The notes beneath the pieces were generated by a model that made no database searches, had not been told where the DNA came from, and was given only the letters and a program-made list of their open reading frames with translations. 64,000 nucleotides of DNA, from the NCBI RefSeq assembly GCF_013030945.1, contig NZ_JABBXF010000004.1, forward strand, positions 62,001 through 126,000, in the 5' to 3' direction. The position numbers and the translations under genes are program-made. Shown here one piece after another: positions 33,202 to 44,444 of this stretch. The stretch comes from Streptomyces morookaense (GTDB lineage: Bacteria > Actinomycetota > Actinomycetes > Streptomycetales > Streptomycetaceae). Each line of letters starts with the position of its first letter. Positions within the stretch are counted from its first letter, which is position 1.

Positions 33202-34935
33202 GTGCGCATTCTGCTCGTCGCCAGTGCTTTCAACAGCCTCACCCAGCGCGTCTTCGCCGAACTCGGCGACCACGGCCACACCGTGGCCGTCGCGGTGGTG
33301 GCCGGCGAGGAGGACGTGCGCGCGGCCGTCCGCCGCCACCCGGCCGACCTGGTCCTCGCCCCCATGCTGCGGACGGCCGTCCCCCGGGACGTCTGGTCCC
33401 GGCACACCTGCCTGGTCGTCCACCCGGGGCCGCCCGGTGACCGGGGCCCGTCCTCCCTCGACCGGGCCCTGCTCGACGGCGAGACGCAGTGGGGGGTGAC
33501 GGTGCTCCAGGCCGAGGAGGAGATGGACGCCGGTGCCGTCTGGGCGGACGCCGCCTTCGCCGTGCCCGACGGAGCGGGAAAGAGTGACCTGTACCGCGGC
33601 GAAGTGGCGGACGCCGCCGTGCAGGCCGTCCTCCAGGCGGTGGAGCGCTGCGCCTCGGGCCGCTGGACCCCCCGGCGCCAGGACGGCCTGCCCGTACGGG
33701 CCCGCCCCTATCTGAAGCAGGAGGAACGCCGCATCGACTGGCAGAACATGCCGACCGAGGCCGTGCTGCGCACCCTGCGGGCGGCCGACTCGCAGCCGGG
33801 CGTACGGGACGAACTCCTGGGCGGCGCATGGTTCCTGCACGGCGGCCACGCCGAGGACCGGCTGCGCGGCAGGCCCGGCGCCGTGGTGGCCACCCGCGCG
33901 GGCGCCATCTGCCGCGCCACCGTGGACGGGGCGGTGTGGATCCCCGAACTGCGTCGGTGCCGGACGGAGTTCGCCCCGGCCGGCATCAAACTGCCCGCCA
34001 CCCTCGCCCTGGGCGAGCGGCTCCCGCCCGTGCCCGAGACGCCGGCCCCCCTGGAGCCGCCGCCCGGCCGCCGCACCTGGAGCGACATCCGCTACACGGA
34101 GAGCGGCGCCGTGGGCTTCCTCCGCTTCCGTTTCCCCGGCGGCGCCATGAGCACCGGCCAGTGCAGGCGCCTGCTGCACGCCTACCGGCACGCCTGCCGG
34201 CGCCCGACCGCGGTCCTGGTGCTCGGCGGCGAACGGGACTTCTTCTCCAACGGCATCCACCTCAACGTCATCGAGGCCGCCGCCGACCCCGCCGCCGAGT
34301 CGTGGGCGAACATCAACGCCATGGACGACCTGGCCGAGGCGGTCCTGACGACCACCGACCGGATCGTCGTCGCGGCCGTGGCGGGCAACGCGGCCGCGGG
34401 CGGGGCCATGCTGGCCCTGGCGGCGGACGAGGTGTGGTGCAGGGAAGGAGCGGTCCTCAACCCGCACTACCGCCTGATGGGCCTGTACGGCTCGGAGTAC
34501 TGGACCTGCACCCTGCCCCGGCGCGTCGGCGCGGAGCAGGCCGCGGCACTGACCGAGCAGGCCGCACCCGTGAGCGCCGCCCGCGCCCTCGCCATCGGAC
34601 TCGTCGACCGCCTCGTCCCGTCCGCGCCCGGGGAGTTCGCCGCCGCCGTCGCCCGCATGGCCGGCGAACTCACCCGCCGCACCGACGTGTCCGCGCGGAT
34701 CGCCGCGAAGAAGGCGGCCCGGGAGCGGGACGAACAGATCCGGCCGCTCGCCGCCTACCGCACCGCCGAACTGCGCCGCATGCAGGCCACGTTCGACGCA
34801 CCGGACGCCCCCTACCACGCCCTGCGCTCGGCGTTCGTCCGCAAACGGCCGGCGCCGGATGCGGACGAACACCTCGACCGGCTCTCGCAGTTGCGCCGGC
34901 GCCCCGTCCGCGTCGCAGCGGGCCGGCCGCTGTGA
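33202..34935 (+). CDS. hypX: HypX (HoxX): CO-ligand synthase for aerobic hydrogenase maturation
   Basis: This 577-residue protein has an N-terminal formyltransferase-like domain (~1-250) with HTCLVVHPGPPGDRGPSSL and AVWADAAFAVP. A C-terminal enoyl-CoA hydratase-like domain (~290-560) contains GGERDFFSNGIHLNVIE, AAVAGNAAAGGAMLALAADE and HYRLMGLYGSEYW. HypX homologues take the formyl group of formyl-tetrahydrofolate and release CO for the Fe centre, which lets hydrogenases mature in air. The GTG is preceded by GGAGGAGG. It overlaps the maturation protease gene by 4 bases and is divergent from hypA. Confidence 0.92.
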   Translation: MRILLVASAFNSLTQRVFAELGDHGHTVAVAVVAGEEDVRAAVRRHPADLVLAPMLRTAVPRDVWSRHTCLVVHPGPPGDRGPSSLDRALLDGETQWGVTVLQAEEEMDAGAVWADAAFAVPDGAGKSDLYRGEVADAAVQAVLQAVERCASGRWTPRRQDGLPVRARPYLKQEERRIDWQNMPTEAVLRTLRAADSQPGVRDELLGGAWFLHGGHAEDRLRGRPGAVVATRAGAICRATVDGAVWIPELRRCRTEFAPAGIKLPATLALGERLPPVPETPAPLEPPPGRRTWSDIRYTESGAVGFLRFRFPGGAMSTGQCRRLLHAYRHACRRPTAVLVLGGERDFFSNGIHLNVIEAAADPAAESWANINAMDDLAEAVLTTTDRIVVAAVAGNAAAGGAMLALAADEVWCREGAVLNPHYRLMGLYGSEYWTCTLPRRVGAEQAAALTEQAAPVSAARALAIGLVDRLVPSAPGEFAAAVARMAGELTRRTDVSARIAAKKAARERDEQIRPLAAYRTAELRRMQATFDAPDAPYHALRSAFVRKRPAPDADEHLDRLSQLRRRPVRVAAGRPL

Positions 34936-35468
34936 CGGCCGCGGCCGCACCGCGCGTCCTCGTCGCGGGCATCGGCAACATCTTCCTCGCCGACGACGCC
35001 TTCGGGCCGGAGGTCGTCGCAGCCCTGCGCGGCCGGGCCCTGCCGGAGGGCGTGGACGCCGCCGACTTCGGCATCCGCGGCATGGACCTCGTCTACCGGC
35101 TGCTCGACGGCTACGCCGCCGCGGTCCTCGTCGACGCCGTACCGCGCGGCGGCACCCCGGGCACCCTGTACCTCCTGGACCTCGACGGCGCCGACCCGGG
35201 CCTCGCTCCGGGCGCTCCCGAGGCGCACGGCATGGACCCGGTGAAGGTGCTCGCCACCGCCCGCGAACTGGCGCGCTGGGAGGACCTGCCCTTCCCCCGC
35301 GTCGTACTCGTGGGCTGCGAACCGCTGGTGCGCATGCGCGGCGACGAACCGCACGTCGCCTGCGGACTCAGCGACCCGGTGCGCGCAGCGGTCGGCGAGG
35401 CGGTGCGGCTGCTGGAGTCCGTCGTGAGGGACCTGCTGCGGAGCACGGCCGTGCCGCTGCCGGGCTGA
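34932..35468 (+). CDS. Hydrogenase maturation protease (HyaD/HycI family)
   Basis: This 178-residue endopeptidase has the family motif GIGNIFLADDAFGPEVV near the start, with an acidic Ni-sensing residue, GIRGMDLVYRLLDGYAAAVLVDA in the middle and the His in EAHGMDPVKVL. It should remove the C-terminal peptide after the last Cys/His motif of the large subunit encoded at 22003-23799 once Ni is in place. Its GTG overlaps the HypX stop. No other candidate protease gene is in the window. Confidence 0.93.
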   Translation: MTAAAAPRVLVAGIGNIFLADDAFGPEVVAALRGRALPEGVDAADFGIRGMDLVYRLLDGYAAAVLVDAVPRGGTPGTLYLLDLDGADPGLAPGAPEAHGMDPVKVLATARELARWEDLPFPRVVLVGCEPLVRMRGDEPHVACGLSDPVRAAVGEAVRLLESVVRDLLRSTAVPLPG

Positions 35469-35494
35469 CGGCACGGGGCCATCTGCCGGTTTCG

Positions 35495-35534
35495 GTTTGC
35501 CGGCCCCGGGCAGGCGGGTGAGCCTGAGGAAGCG
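35495..35534 (+). promoter_or_regulatory. Candidate stress promoter of the catalase gene
   Basis: A 40-base element runs from GTTTG to AAGCG and contains GTTT and GGGTGA separated by 17 bases, which is close to the SigB-type pattern of streptomycetes. It matches the element at 62386-62425 in 33 of 40 positions. It lies 58 bases before the chosen catalase start. Promoter activity is inferred. Confidence 0.45.
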
Positions 35535-35592
35535 GACGGCGCCGCACCGGCCCCGCCGTTTCTCCGTTCCGCAGAGGAAGGAAGTGCCGCGC

Positions 35593-37716
<2,124 letters not shown>

Positions 37717-37792
37717 GCCACGGCCCGGGTTGCGGCGGCCGGGTGCGGGGCGTGAGCTGGAGAGGTAGCCCCCGTCCGGAGGAGATGCCGTC

Positions 37793-37987
37793 ATGAGCAG
37801 AGGACGAGCCAAGGCCAAGCAGGCCAAGGGAGCGGTGAAGGAGACCATCGGCCAGGTCACAGACAATCCCGAACGGGAGGTCGAGGGCTTCGCCGAAAAG
37901 CTCGAAGGCAAGGCGAAGGCGCAGGCACAGGAGGCACGGAAAGCACGGGAAGCAGCCTCTGCCGAACGCCGCAAGCACGCCGAGTAG
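37793..37987 (+). CDS. CsbD-family stress protein
   Basis: This 64-residue protein begins MSRGRAKAKQAKGAVKETIG and has DNPEREVEGFAEKLEGKAK, the CsbD core, followed by a charged helix ending ERRKHAE. CGGAGGAG precedes the ATG. It lies 76 bp after the catalase gene on the same strand and may share its stress control. Its paralogue is at 20205-20366. Confidence 0.88.
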   Translation: MSRGRAKAKQAKGAVKETIGQVTDNPEREVEGFAEKLEGKAKAQAQEARKAREAASAERRKHAE

Positions 37988-38072
37988 TGCGCCGGCTCCC
38001 ACGGAGGCCTCGTCGGAATCCGCACCACCGCGCGGGCAGGACCCCCGAGAGGACCCCGTGGAGGAGAACGCC

Positions 38073-38864
38073 GTGCCCCACACCAGAACCGCCTGCCTGC
38101 CGGGGGTCCCGTCGTGGGTCAGCCTGACCACGCGGAGCCTCGATGCGGCCATGGACTTCTACGGTCCGCTGCTGGGCTGGCGGTTCGAGCCCGCCCAGGG
38201 CCGGTGCGGCGCCGGCGCCAGGGCCCTGGCCGGGGAGACGGCCATCGCCGGCATCAACGCCGTGGCGCCGGAATGGGAACTGCCCGTCACATGGACCACG
38301 TACTTCGGCATCGAAAGCGCGGACGCGGCGGTGGCCCGCATCCAGGAGCGGGGCGGCACCGTCGCGGTGGGGCCCCTGGAGTCGGAGGCCGGGCGCCTGG
38401 CCCTGGCGGCGGACCCTGCCGGGGCCGCGTTCGGCCTGTGGGAGTGCCACGCCGCGCCCCGGGGAAACGCCTCCCCCTTGCTCGGCGGAACCGCGGTGTG
38501 GGTGGAACTGCGCACCCGGGACGCCTTCGAGGCGGCGTTCTTCTACGACGGCGTCCTCGACTGGGACCGCCGCCGCTCCGCCGAATACGTCATCCGCTGG
38601 GAGGAGGACCGCGTCGTCCTCGACTTCCACGGCTCGACGGTGGCGACGCTGTACGGCGGAGCCGTGGAGGCGACGGCCGATCCCCGGCTGAGGCCGCGCT
38701 GGACCGTGTTCTTCTCCGTACCGGACACGGAGGCCACGCTGCGGACCGCCGAAAAGCTGGGCGGCCAGACCATCGACCAGCCGAGCCGCACGGCTTTCGG
38801 GCGCATGGCGACGTTGCGGGACCCCGAAGGCGGAGTCTTCTGCGTCGTCAGCGGCCATTCCTGA
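38073..38864 (+). CDS. Double VOC-domain protein (Cfp30B-like)
   Basis: This 263-residue protein consists of two tandem VOC-fold halves. The first has WVSLTTRSLDAAMDFYGPLLGWRF and LALAADPAGAAFGLWE. The second has WVELRTRDAFEAAFFYDGVLDW and MATLRDPEGGVFCVV. This two-domain layout is that of hydroxylase-like glyoxalase proteins such as mycobacterial Cfp30B. The GTG at 38073 is chosen because GGAGGAG lies 6 bases upstream; another GTG lies 15 bases earlier. The substrate is unknown. Its last 17 bases overlap the convergent P-type ATPase gene. Confidence 0.85.
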   Translation: MPHTRTACLPGVPSWVSLTTRSLDAAMDFYGPLLGWRFEPAQGRCGAGARALAGETAIAGINAVAPEWELPVTWTTYFGIESADAAVARIQERGGTVAVGPLESEAGRLALAADPAGAAFGLWECHAAPRGNASPLLGGTAVWVELRTRDAFEAAFFYDGVLDWDRRRSAEYVIRWEEDRVVLDFHGSTVATLYGGAVEATADPRLRPRWTVFFSVPDTEATLRTAEKLGGQTIDQPSRTAFGRMATLRDPEGGVFCVVSGHS

Positions 38865-41800
38865 CCATGCGCTCGACGCGCGGCAGCCACCGCGGCGCCA
38901 GCCCGGCCGCGCCGATCGCGGCGCCGACGCCCGCCCAGGCCACCGGCCCCAGCGGCCGGCAGCCGAAGAGGCGGCTGATGCCCGGGGTCTCGATGAGGGC
39001 GGCCAGTGCGGCGGCGGAGCCGACGGCGGTGCCGCGGACCAGGCGGCTGTGCCGCCTTCCGGTCAGGGTCTGGGCGAGCTGGGCCCCCACCACGCCGCCC
39101 AGGGCCATGGTGCTCGTCCGCCGGGCGGACCCGGGGGTGACGGTGCCGGCCAGCCAGGCGGTCGTCGCACCGAGCGCGGTGACCTCGCCCCGGCGCCGGA
39201 TCTGCCGGGTCAGCGGCTCCTCCAGAGCGGTGAGGCCTTCCGACGGAGCCTCGTCGCCCTCGCCGGGCCGGGCGTCGTCCCGCGGGGTGACCGCGACCGC
39301 CATCGCCGGGAACATGTCCGTGAGCAGGTTGACCAGCAGGATCTGACGCGTGGACAGCGGCGCGGCGCCGGACAGCACGGTGCCGAGCACGGAGAAGCCG
39401 ATCTCGCCGGCGTTGCCGCCGATCAGGATGCTGATCGCGTCCGCCACGCTGCGCCACAGCGCGCGGCCCTCGGTGACGGCGGCGAGCAGCGGGGTCAGTT
39501 CGTCGCCGGTGATCACCAGGTCCGCCGCGTTGCGGGCCGCCGCCGAGCCGCGGGCGGCGATCCCGACGCCGATGTCGGCGGCGCGGATGGCGGCGGCGTC
39601 GTTCGCGCCGTCCCCGACCATCGCCATGACCCGGCCCGCCTCCCGGAGGGCCTCGACGACCTGCAGCTTCTGCTCGGGCGCGACCCTGGCGACGACGTCG
39701 CAGTCGCGCAGCCGCTCCGCGCGGCCGGCGCGGTCGAGTGCGGCGAGCTCGTCGCCGGTGGCCAGCTCGATGTCCTCGGGCCAGCCCAGCGCGAGGGCCA
39801 CCGCGCGGGCGGTGGCCGGGTGGTCACCGGTGAGCATGACGGGCCGCACCCCCGCCTGCCGCAGGTTGTCCACCAGCGCCTCGGAGCCGGGGCGCGGAGT
39901 GTCCGCCAGGGCCACGAAGCCGACCAGGCGGAGCTCCCGCAGCGGCTGATCGACCTCGTCGGCCTCGCCGACGGGGCGTGCGGCGACGGCGAGGATGCGC
40001 AGACCGTCGTCCGCGAGAGCGGTCATGGCGGCCTGCGCCTCCTCCGCGACGTCGGCACAGGCCGGGAGGACGACCTCGGGCGCCCCCTTGACGATCAGCT
40101 GCGTCCCGCCGTCGCCGTCGGCGCCGGTGGCCGCTGCGTAGCTCCGGCTGGCCTCGAAGGGCAGGCTGTCCCGGGGTGCCCAGTCGGTGTCGTCCGGCGC
40201 CGCGTCGAGGATCACCTCGTCCGTGGAGTGGGCGTGGGCGGCGGCCCCGTCGGCAGCGGGCGGGCAGGCGCGGGCGGCCATGCGCAGCACGGGTTCGGCC
40301 TCGGCGGCGTCGGGGGGATGCAGGCTGCCTTCGGCCGTGCTGATGCGGGCCACCCGCAGGCGGTTCTCGGTCAGGGTGCCGGTCTTGTCGAAGCAGACGG
40401 TGTCCATCCGGCCCAGTGCCTCCAGGGCGCGCGGGGTGCGGACCAGCACGCCGTGCTGGCTGAGCCGGCGGGCCGCCGCCAGCTGGGCGACCGTGGCCAC
40501 CAGGGGCAGGCCCTCGGGGACGGCGGCCACCGCGACCGCGAGGCCGCCGCGGACGGCCTCGCGCACCGGGCAGCCGCGCAGGAGCGCGACGCCGGTGACG
40601 GTGGCACCGCCGAGGAGTGTGAGCGGCAGGGTGCGGTCGGTCAGCTCCCGCAGGCGTGCCTGGACACCCGCCGCCGGGGGAGTGCGGGCGGCGAGGTGCG
40701 CGGCACGGCCGGCCTCGGTCTCGTCCCCGGTCCCGACGACGACGGCCCGGGCATGTCCGGCCACGACGGTGGTGCCCTCGAAGACCATGCACCGCCGGTC
40801 GGCCACGGCTGCCTCGGGCGTGGCGTCCAGCTGCTTCGCGGTCGGAACGGACTCGCCGGTGAGGGAGGACTCGTCGACTTCCAGGTCCTCGACGTCGAGC
40901 AGCCGGGCGTCGGCCGGCACGACCTCCCCGGTGTGCAGTTCGATCACGTGCCCGGGCGAGAGCCGGGAGGCGTCGAGGGTGCGGGTCCGCTCCCCGTCGA
41001 CCACCCGGACCTTCTGGCGCTGCCGCACCTCCAGCGCGGACAGGGCATGTTCGGCGCGCAGCCGCTGGACCCCGCTGATCAGGGCGTTCATCCCCAGGAC
41101 GCCGGTGACCAGGAGCGCGTCCACGGGCGAGCCCAGCAGGGCGGACGCCGTGGCGCCGACCAGCAGGACCGGCGTCAGCGGATCGTCGAGCTCGGAACGC
41201 ACCGCACCGGCCAGCCGGTACGTCACGCGTGCCGGGGCGAGCACCGGGTGCCGTGCCGCCCGCCGGAGCGCCTCCCCGGCCTGCAGAGTGACCGGCCGCA
41301 TCACGTGCCGGGCGGTCCTGAGCCGGGCCAGCACCTCCTGCGGTGGCAGTGCGTGCCACGGCACCCGCGGCAGCGGGTGCGGCGCGGCACGGGCGCTGAC
41401 GCGCACGGCGGCACGCCAGCCCGAGACGAGCGCCGCGGCGGTCGTGGCGTTGACGGGCAGGAGCCGGATCCCGACCGGCAGGGTGCCGTGGGACCGCCGG
41501 CCCCTGGTGACCACCAGCAGCCCGGACAGCGCGGCCCCCGCCTCCGCGAAGGTCGTCGCCCGCCGGGCCACGGTCCGGGCGGCGGGAACGGCGGCCAGCA
41601 GCCGCCAGGCGGACTCCAGCCCGTCCAGCAGGAGGATGTCCGCACCCCACACCACCGCGCTGTGCTCGTCGGTGACCGCTATGGACAGGTCGCTGCGCTG
41701 CAGTCCGGCCAGCACCCGGCGGCCGGCCGCCGTCGGCCCGGAATCGCCGTCGGCGGCGACCCGCGCCACGGTGAGCACCACCCGCCCGTCCCGCTGCAGT

Positions 41801-43308
41801 TCCCGCACCACCCCGGCCAAGGGCCTGTCGGCGCCGACCACCCGGTCGGCCAGGGCGCCGAAGTCGCCGAGCGTGCCGTCGTCGGTCACCACGACCTGCA
41901 GTCCGGCCCGGCGTGCCGCGTCCAGCGCGGCCTCGGCGAGGGGATCGATCTCCCAGCCGACCAGGACCGTGCCGACATCCCTGTCCTCGGCCGACGCGAT
42001 CATCATTCCGGTCTCCGAGCCCTCCTCGCCGGGCACCGGGCGCAGGCCGAGGCCGGGCCTGTCCCCGGCGTGCTCCAGCGCGGCGGCGGCGGACTGCCAG
42101 AGCCGGTCGTGGTCCCAGCCGGGCGCACTGGGATGGACCCCGAGGACCGTCCGCGCCGTGCCGCGCAGGGAATCGGGGTGCAGCACCACGGTGTCGACGA
42201 GCTCCAGGCGGCGCAGGCGCTCCAGGTTCCGCACCAGGACGCCCTCGCGGGCCAGCTCGGTGGCCAGCGCCGTCGTGAACGCGGCCGGCCCGCAGCGGGC
42301 GGCTTTCGGGTTGCCGGCCACCAGGGCCTCGACCGCCTCGGCGCCGTCGCGGGCGAAGAGCGCTGCCGAGGCCGCGCCGCACAGGCTTCCGGCCACCGCC
42401 TGGTGCGCGTACTCCTCGCCCGGCAGCGGGTGCAGGGCCGGGCGGGGGATCCCCTCGTCGGCGAGGCTCGGCCGCCCGGGGGTGCAGACCGTGTCGTGCG
42501 CGGCGTCGAAGGCGGCGGCCCCGGCGATCGCCTCCAGCAGCCGGCCCGTCCGCAGCGCGGCGTCCAGCACCAGTGCGGCGGGCGACTGGCCGAAGCCGTA
42601 CGCCGCTGCTCCCGTCGCCGCCATCACCAGCTCGGAGCCGGTCTTCCCCAGCCGCTCGCGCAGCAGGGAACGGACGGCGGGGTCCTCGCGGACCAGGGCG
42701 GCGGCACTGGTGACGAACCCGGGTGCCCGCCGGCGGCGGACCGACCGCGACGCCACGGCGGTGGCGTAGCCCACGGCGTCGAGGACCAGGGCGATCGCCT
42801 CGGTGCACACGTCGCCGATGTGGTCCGGGTGTGCCGCTTCCAGCACCTCCTCGTCCACCCGCTCCAGCCGTTGCGCAGAGGCGAGTTCGGAGGCCTGCTC
42901 GACGACGCGGTCGGCCACGGCGTCCTTGGCCAGCTGTACGACGAGCCGGGCGAGCCCGCCGTCCCAGTAGGCGGCCAGCACATCCGGCCGCTTCACCAGC
43001 CCGACGGCCACCTTGCGTGCCGCGGCCTCCACGCTGCGCGCGCGCCCGTCGGCGCCCGGGCGCGGCCGCAGCGGCAACTGCATGCGGGAGCCCGCGTGCC
43101 AGTACCCGCTGTCCGCATCCGCGGCGTTGACGGCCACCCGGCCCACGTGGCGCGCGGTGTCGACGACCGCCGCCGCACCGTGGACCGTGCTGCGCACACC
43201 GAATCCGGCCGCCTCGGCCGCCACATGGGCGGCGGCCCGGGCCACCGGCATCACCTTGCGCGCGGCATCGGCCGGCGCCGGCATTCGTGTCAAGAGGCGC
43301 GGAACCAT
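38848..43308 (-). CDS. Giant P-type ATPase (CtpH/CtpI-like) with a degenerate N-terminal half
   Basis: This 1486-residue protein is nearly twice the usual P-type ATPase length. The C-terminal ~800 residues form a complete pump: actuator motif LTGES (~817), M4 motif AVPEGLP, phosphorylation site DKTGTLTENR (~973) and hinge GDGANDAAAI (~1231). PEGLP places it near Ca/Mg-type P2 pumps. The N-terminal ~680 residues contain HAD-hinge-like remnants (DDGTLGDFGALADRVVGADRPL, LSIAVTDEHSAVVWGADILLL) but no DKTGT, so they look like a worn second unit. Mycobacterial CtpH and CtpI share this design. GAGGTGAG precedes the ATG. The transported ion is not known. The gene is divergent from the SDR gene. Confidence 0.88.
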   Translation of the reverse strand: MVPRLLTRMPAPADAARKVMPVARAAAHVAAEAAGFGVRSTVHGAAAVVDTARHVGRVAVNAADADSGYWHAGSRMQLPLRPRPGADGRARSVEAAARKVAVGLVKRPDVLAAYWDGGLARLVVQLAKDAVADRVVEQASELASAQRLERVDEEVLEAAHPDHIGDVCTEAIALVLDAVGYATAVASRSVRRRRAPGFVTSAAALVREDPAVRSLLRERLGKTGSELVMAATGAAAYGFGQSPAALVLDAALRTGRLLEAIAGAAAFDAAHDTVCTPGRPSLADEGIPRPALHPLPGEEYAHQAVAGSLCGAASAALFARDGAEAVEALVAGNPKAARCGPAAFTTALATELAREGVLVRNLERLRRLELVDTVVLHPDSLRGTARTVLGVHPSAPGWDHDRLWQSAAAALEHAGDRPGLGLRPVPGEEGSETGMMIASAEDRDVGTVLVGWEIDPLAEAALDAARRAGLQVVVTDDGTLGDFGALADRVVGADRPLAGVVRELQRDGRVVLTVARVAADGDSGPTAAGRRVLAGLQRSDLSIAVTDEHSAVVWGADILLLDGLESAWRLLAAVPAARTVARRATTFAEAGAALSGLLVVTRGRRSHGTLPVGIRLLPVNATTAAALVSGWRAAVRVSARAAPHPLPRVPWHALPPQEVLARLRTARHVMRPVTLQAGEALRRAARHPVLAPARVTYRLAGAVRSELDDPLTPVLLVGATASALLGSPVDALLVTGVLGMNALISGVQRLRAEHALSALEVRQRQKVRVVDGERTRTLDASRLSPGHVIELHTGEVVPADARLLDVEDLEVDESSLTGESVPTAKQLDATPEAAVADRRCMVFEGTTVVAGHARAVVVGTGDETEAGRAAHLAARTPPAAGVQARLRELTDRTLPLTLLGGATVTGVALLRGCPVREAVRGGLAVAVAAVPEGLPLVATVAQLAAARRLSQHGVLVRTPRALEALGRMDTVCFDKTGTLTENRLRVARISTAEGSLHPPDAAEAEPVLRMAARACPPAADGAAAHAHSTDEVILDAAPDDTDWAPRDSLPFEASRSYAAATGADGDGGTQLIVKGAPEVVLPACADVAEEAQAAMTALADDGLRILAVAARPVGEADEVDQPLRELRLVGFVALADTPRPGSEALVDNLRQAGVRPVMLTGDHPATARAVALALGWPEDIELATGDELAALDRAGRAERLRDCDVVARVAPEQKLQVVEALREAGRVMAMVGDGANDAAAIRAADIGVGIAARGSAAARNAADLVITGDELTPLLAAVTEGRALWRSVADAISILIGGNAGEIGFSVLGTVLSGAAPLSTRQILLVNLLTDMFPAMAVAVTPRDDARPGEGDEAPSEGLTALEEPLTRQIRRRGEVTALGATTAWLAGTVTPGSARRTSTMALGGVVGAQLAQTLTGRRHSRLVRGTAVGSAAALAALIETPGISRLFGCRPLGPVAWAGVGAAIGAAGLAPRWLPRVERMVRNGR

Positions 43309-43478
43309 GGCTCACCTCGCTCGGACAGGCCGCAAGCCGGCCGGCGGCACGGGGTGGCGGGGCGCCCCTCGCGCCGCCACTTCCATGGTGGGAACCCCTC
43401 GGCCGGACTGCAAAACCTCCGCCCGAGCGCCGTGCCGGGTCCGTTGAGACACTGGGCGGGACGAGGAGGTGGACTCCG

Positions 43479-44444
43479 ATGGCGCGTGCGCCGCACGACC
43501 GCCTGGAGGGCAAGGTCGCCCTGGTGACCGGGTCCTCCCGCGGTCTCGGACTGCTCATCGCCCGGGAGTTGGCCCGCCGCGGCTGCCGCGTACTGCTCTG
43601 CGCCCGCGACGGCACCGGACTCGAACGGGCCGAACGCATGCTGCGCGCGGAAGGCGGCCGCGTGTGCGCCATGGCCTGCGACGTGACGGACCCGGAGGCG
43701 GCGGAGCGGCTCGTCGGGACGGCCACCGCCACGTTCGGCGGGCTGGACATTCTCGTGAACAACGCGGGCGTCATCCAGGTCGGTCCGTTCACCGCCATGA
43801 CGGAGGCGGACTTCCGCGAGGCCATGGAGACCATGTACTTCGCCCCGCTGCGGCTCGTCCGCACGGCCCTGCCCGCCCTGCGCGAGCGCGGCGGAGCCAG
43901 GATCGTCACCATCGCCTCGCTCGGCGGCAGGGTGCCCGCACCGCATCTTCTGCCCTACGCCGGAGCGAAGTTCGCGCTCACCGGCCTCTCCGAGGGGCTG
44001 CGCGCGGAACTCGCGGCCGAGGGCATCAGCGTCACCACCGTGCTGCCCGGCCTCATGCGCACCGGCTCCCACACCGCGGCCCTGTTCCACGGCCGGCCGG
44101 ACCGTGAGTACGCCTGGTTCGCCACGGCGGCCGGGATGCCCCTGCTGTCGATGGACGCGCAGCGCGCGGCACGGGCCGTCGACCGGGCCGCGGAACGCCG
44201 CCGGCCCGAACTGGTGCTGACCCCCGTCGCGAAGGCGGCCGTCCGCCTCCACGGCGTGCTGCCGGCCACCACGGCCAGGGTCCTCGCCCTCGGCGCCCGG
44301 CTGCTGCCGGGCCCCGGCGCCGTGCCCGACCGCGGTGTGCCCGGGCGGGAGGCCGCCCGGCGGCTGGGCAGCGCCGCCGTCGGCCGCCTCACCGTGCTCA
44401 ACGACCGTGCCGCGCAACGCCTCAACCAGCGTGTGGGCCCGTGA
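43479..44444 (+). CDS. Short-chain dehydrogenase/reductase
   Basis: This 321-residue SDR has the NAD(P)-binding motif VTGSSRGLGLLIARELARRG near the start, the NNAGV motif near 90, and the catalytic Ser (TIASLGG) and Tyr-Lys (YAGAK) around 147-168. About 80 residues beyond the catalytic core (AAVRLHGVLPATTARVL and on) form a tail typical of SDRs acting on lipophilic substrates. GAGGAGG precedes the ATG. The stop overlaps the UdgX GTG (GTGA). The substrate is not apparent. Confidence 0.88.
   Translation: MARAPHDRLEGKVALVTGSSRGLGLLIARELARRGCRVLLCARDGTGLERAERMLRAEGGRVCAMACDVTDPEAAERLVGTATATFGGLDILVNNAGVIQVGPFTAMTEADFREAMETMYFAPLRLVRTALPALRERGGARIVTIASLGGRVPAPHLLPYAGAKFALTGLSEGLRAELAAEGISVTTVLPGLMRTGSHTAALFHGRPDREYAWFATAAGMPLLSMDAQRAARAVDRAAERRRPELVLTPVAKAAVRLHGVLPATTARVLALGARLLPGPGAVPDRGVPGREAARRLGSAAVGRLTVLNDRAAQRLNQRVGP

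Noticed and set aside
39049..43527. A very long open frame (about 1490 codons) on the plus strand opposite the P-type ATPase
   Set aside because: It is the antisense shadow of a strongly biased high-GC gene; its protein is rich in Arg, Gly, His and Gln without domains, and the ATPase frame has all family motifs.
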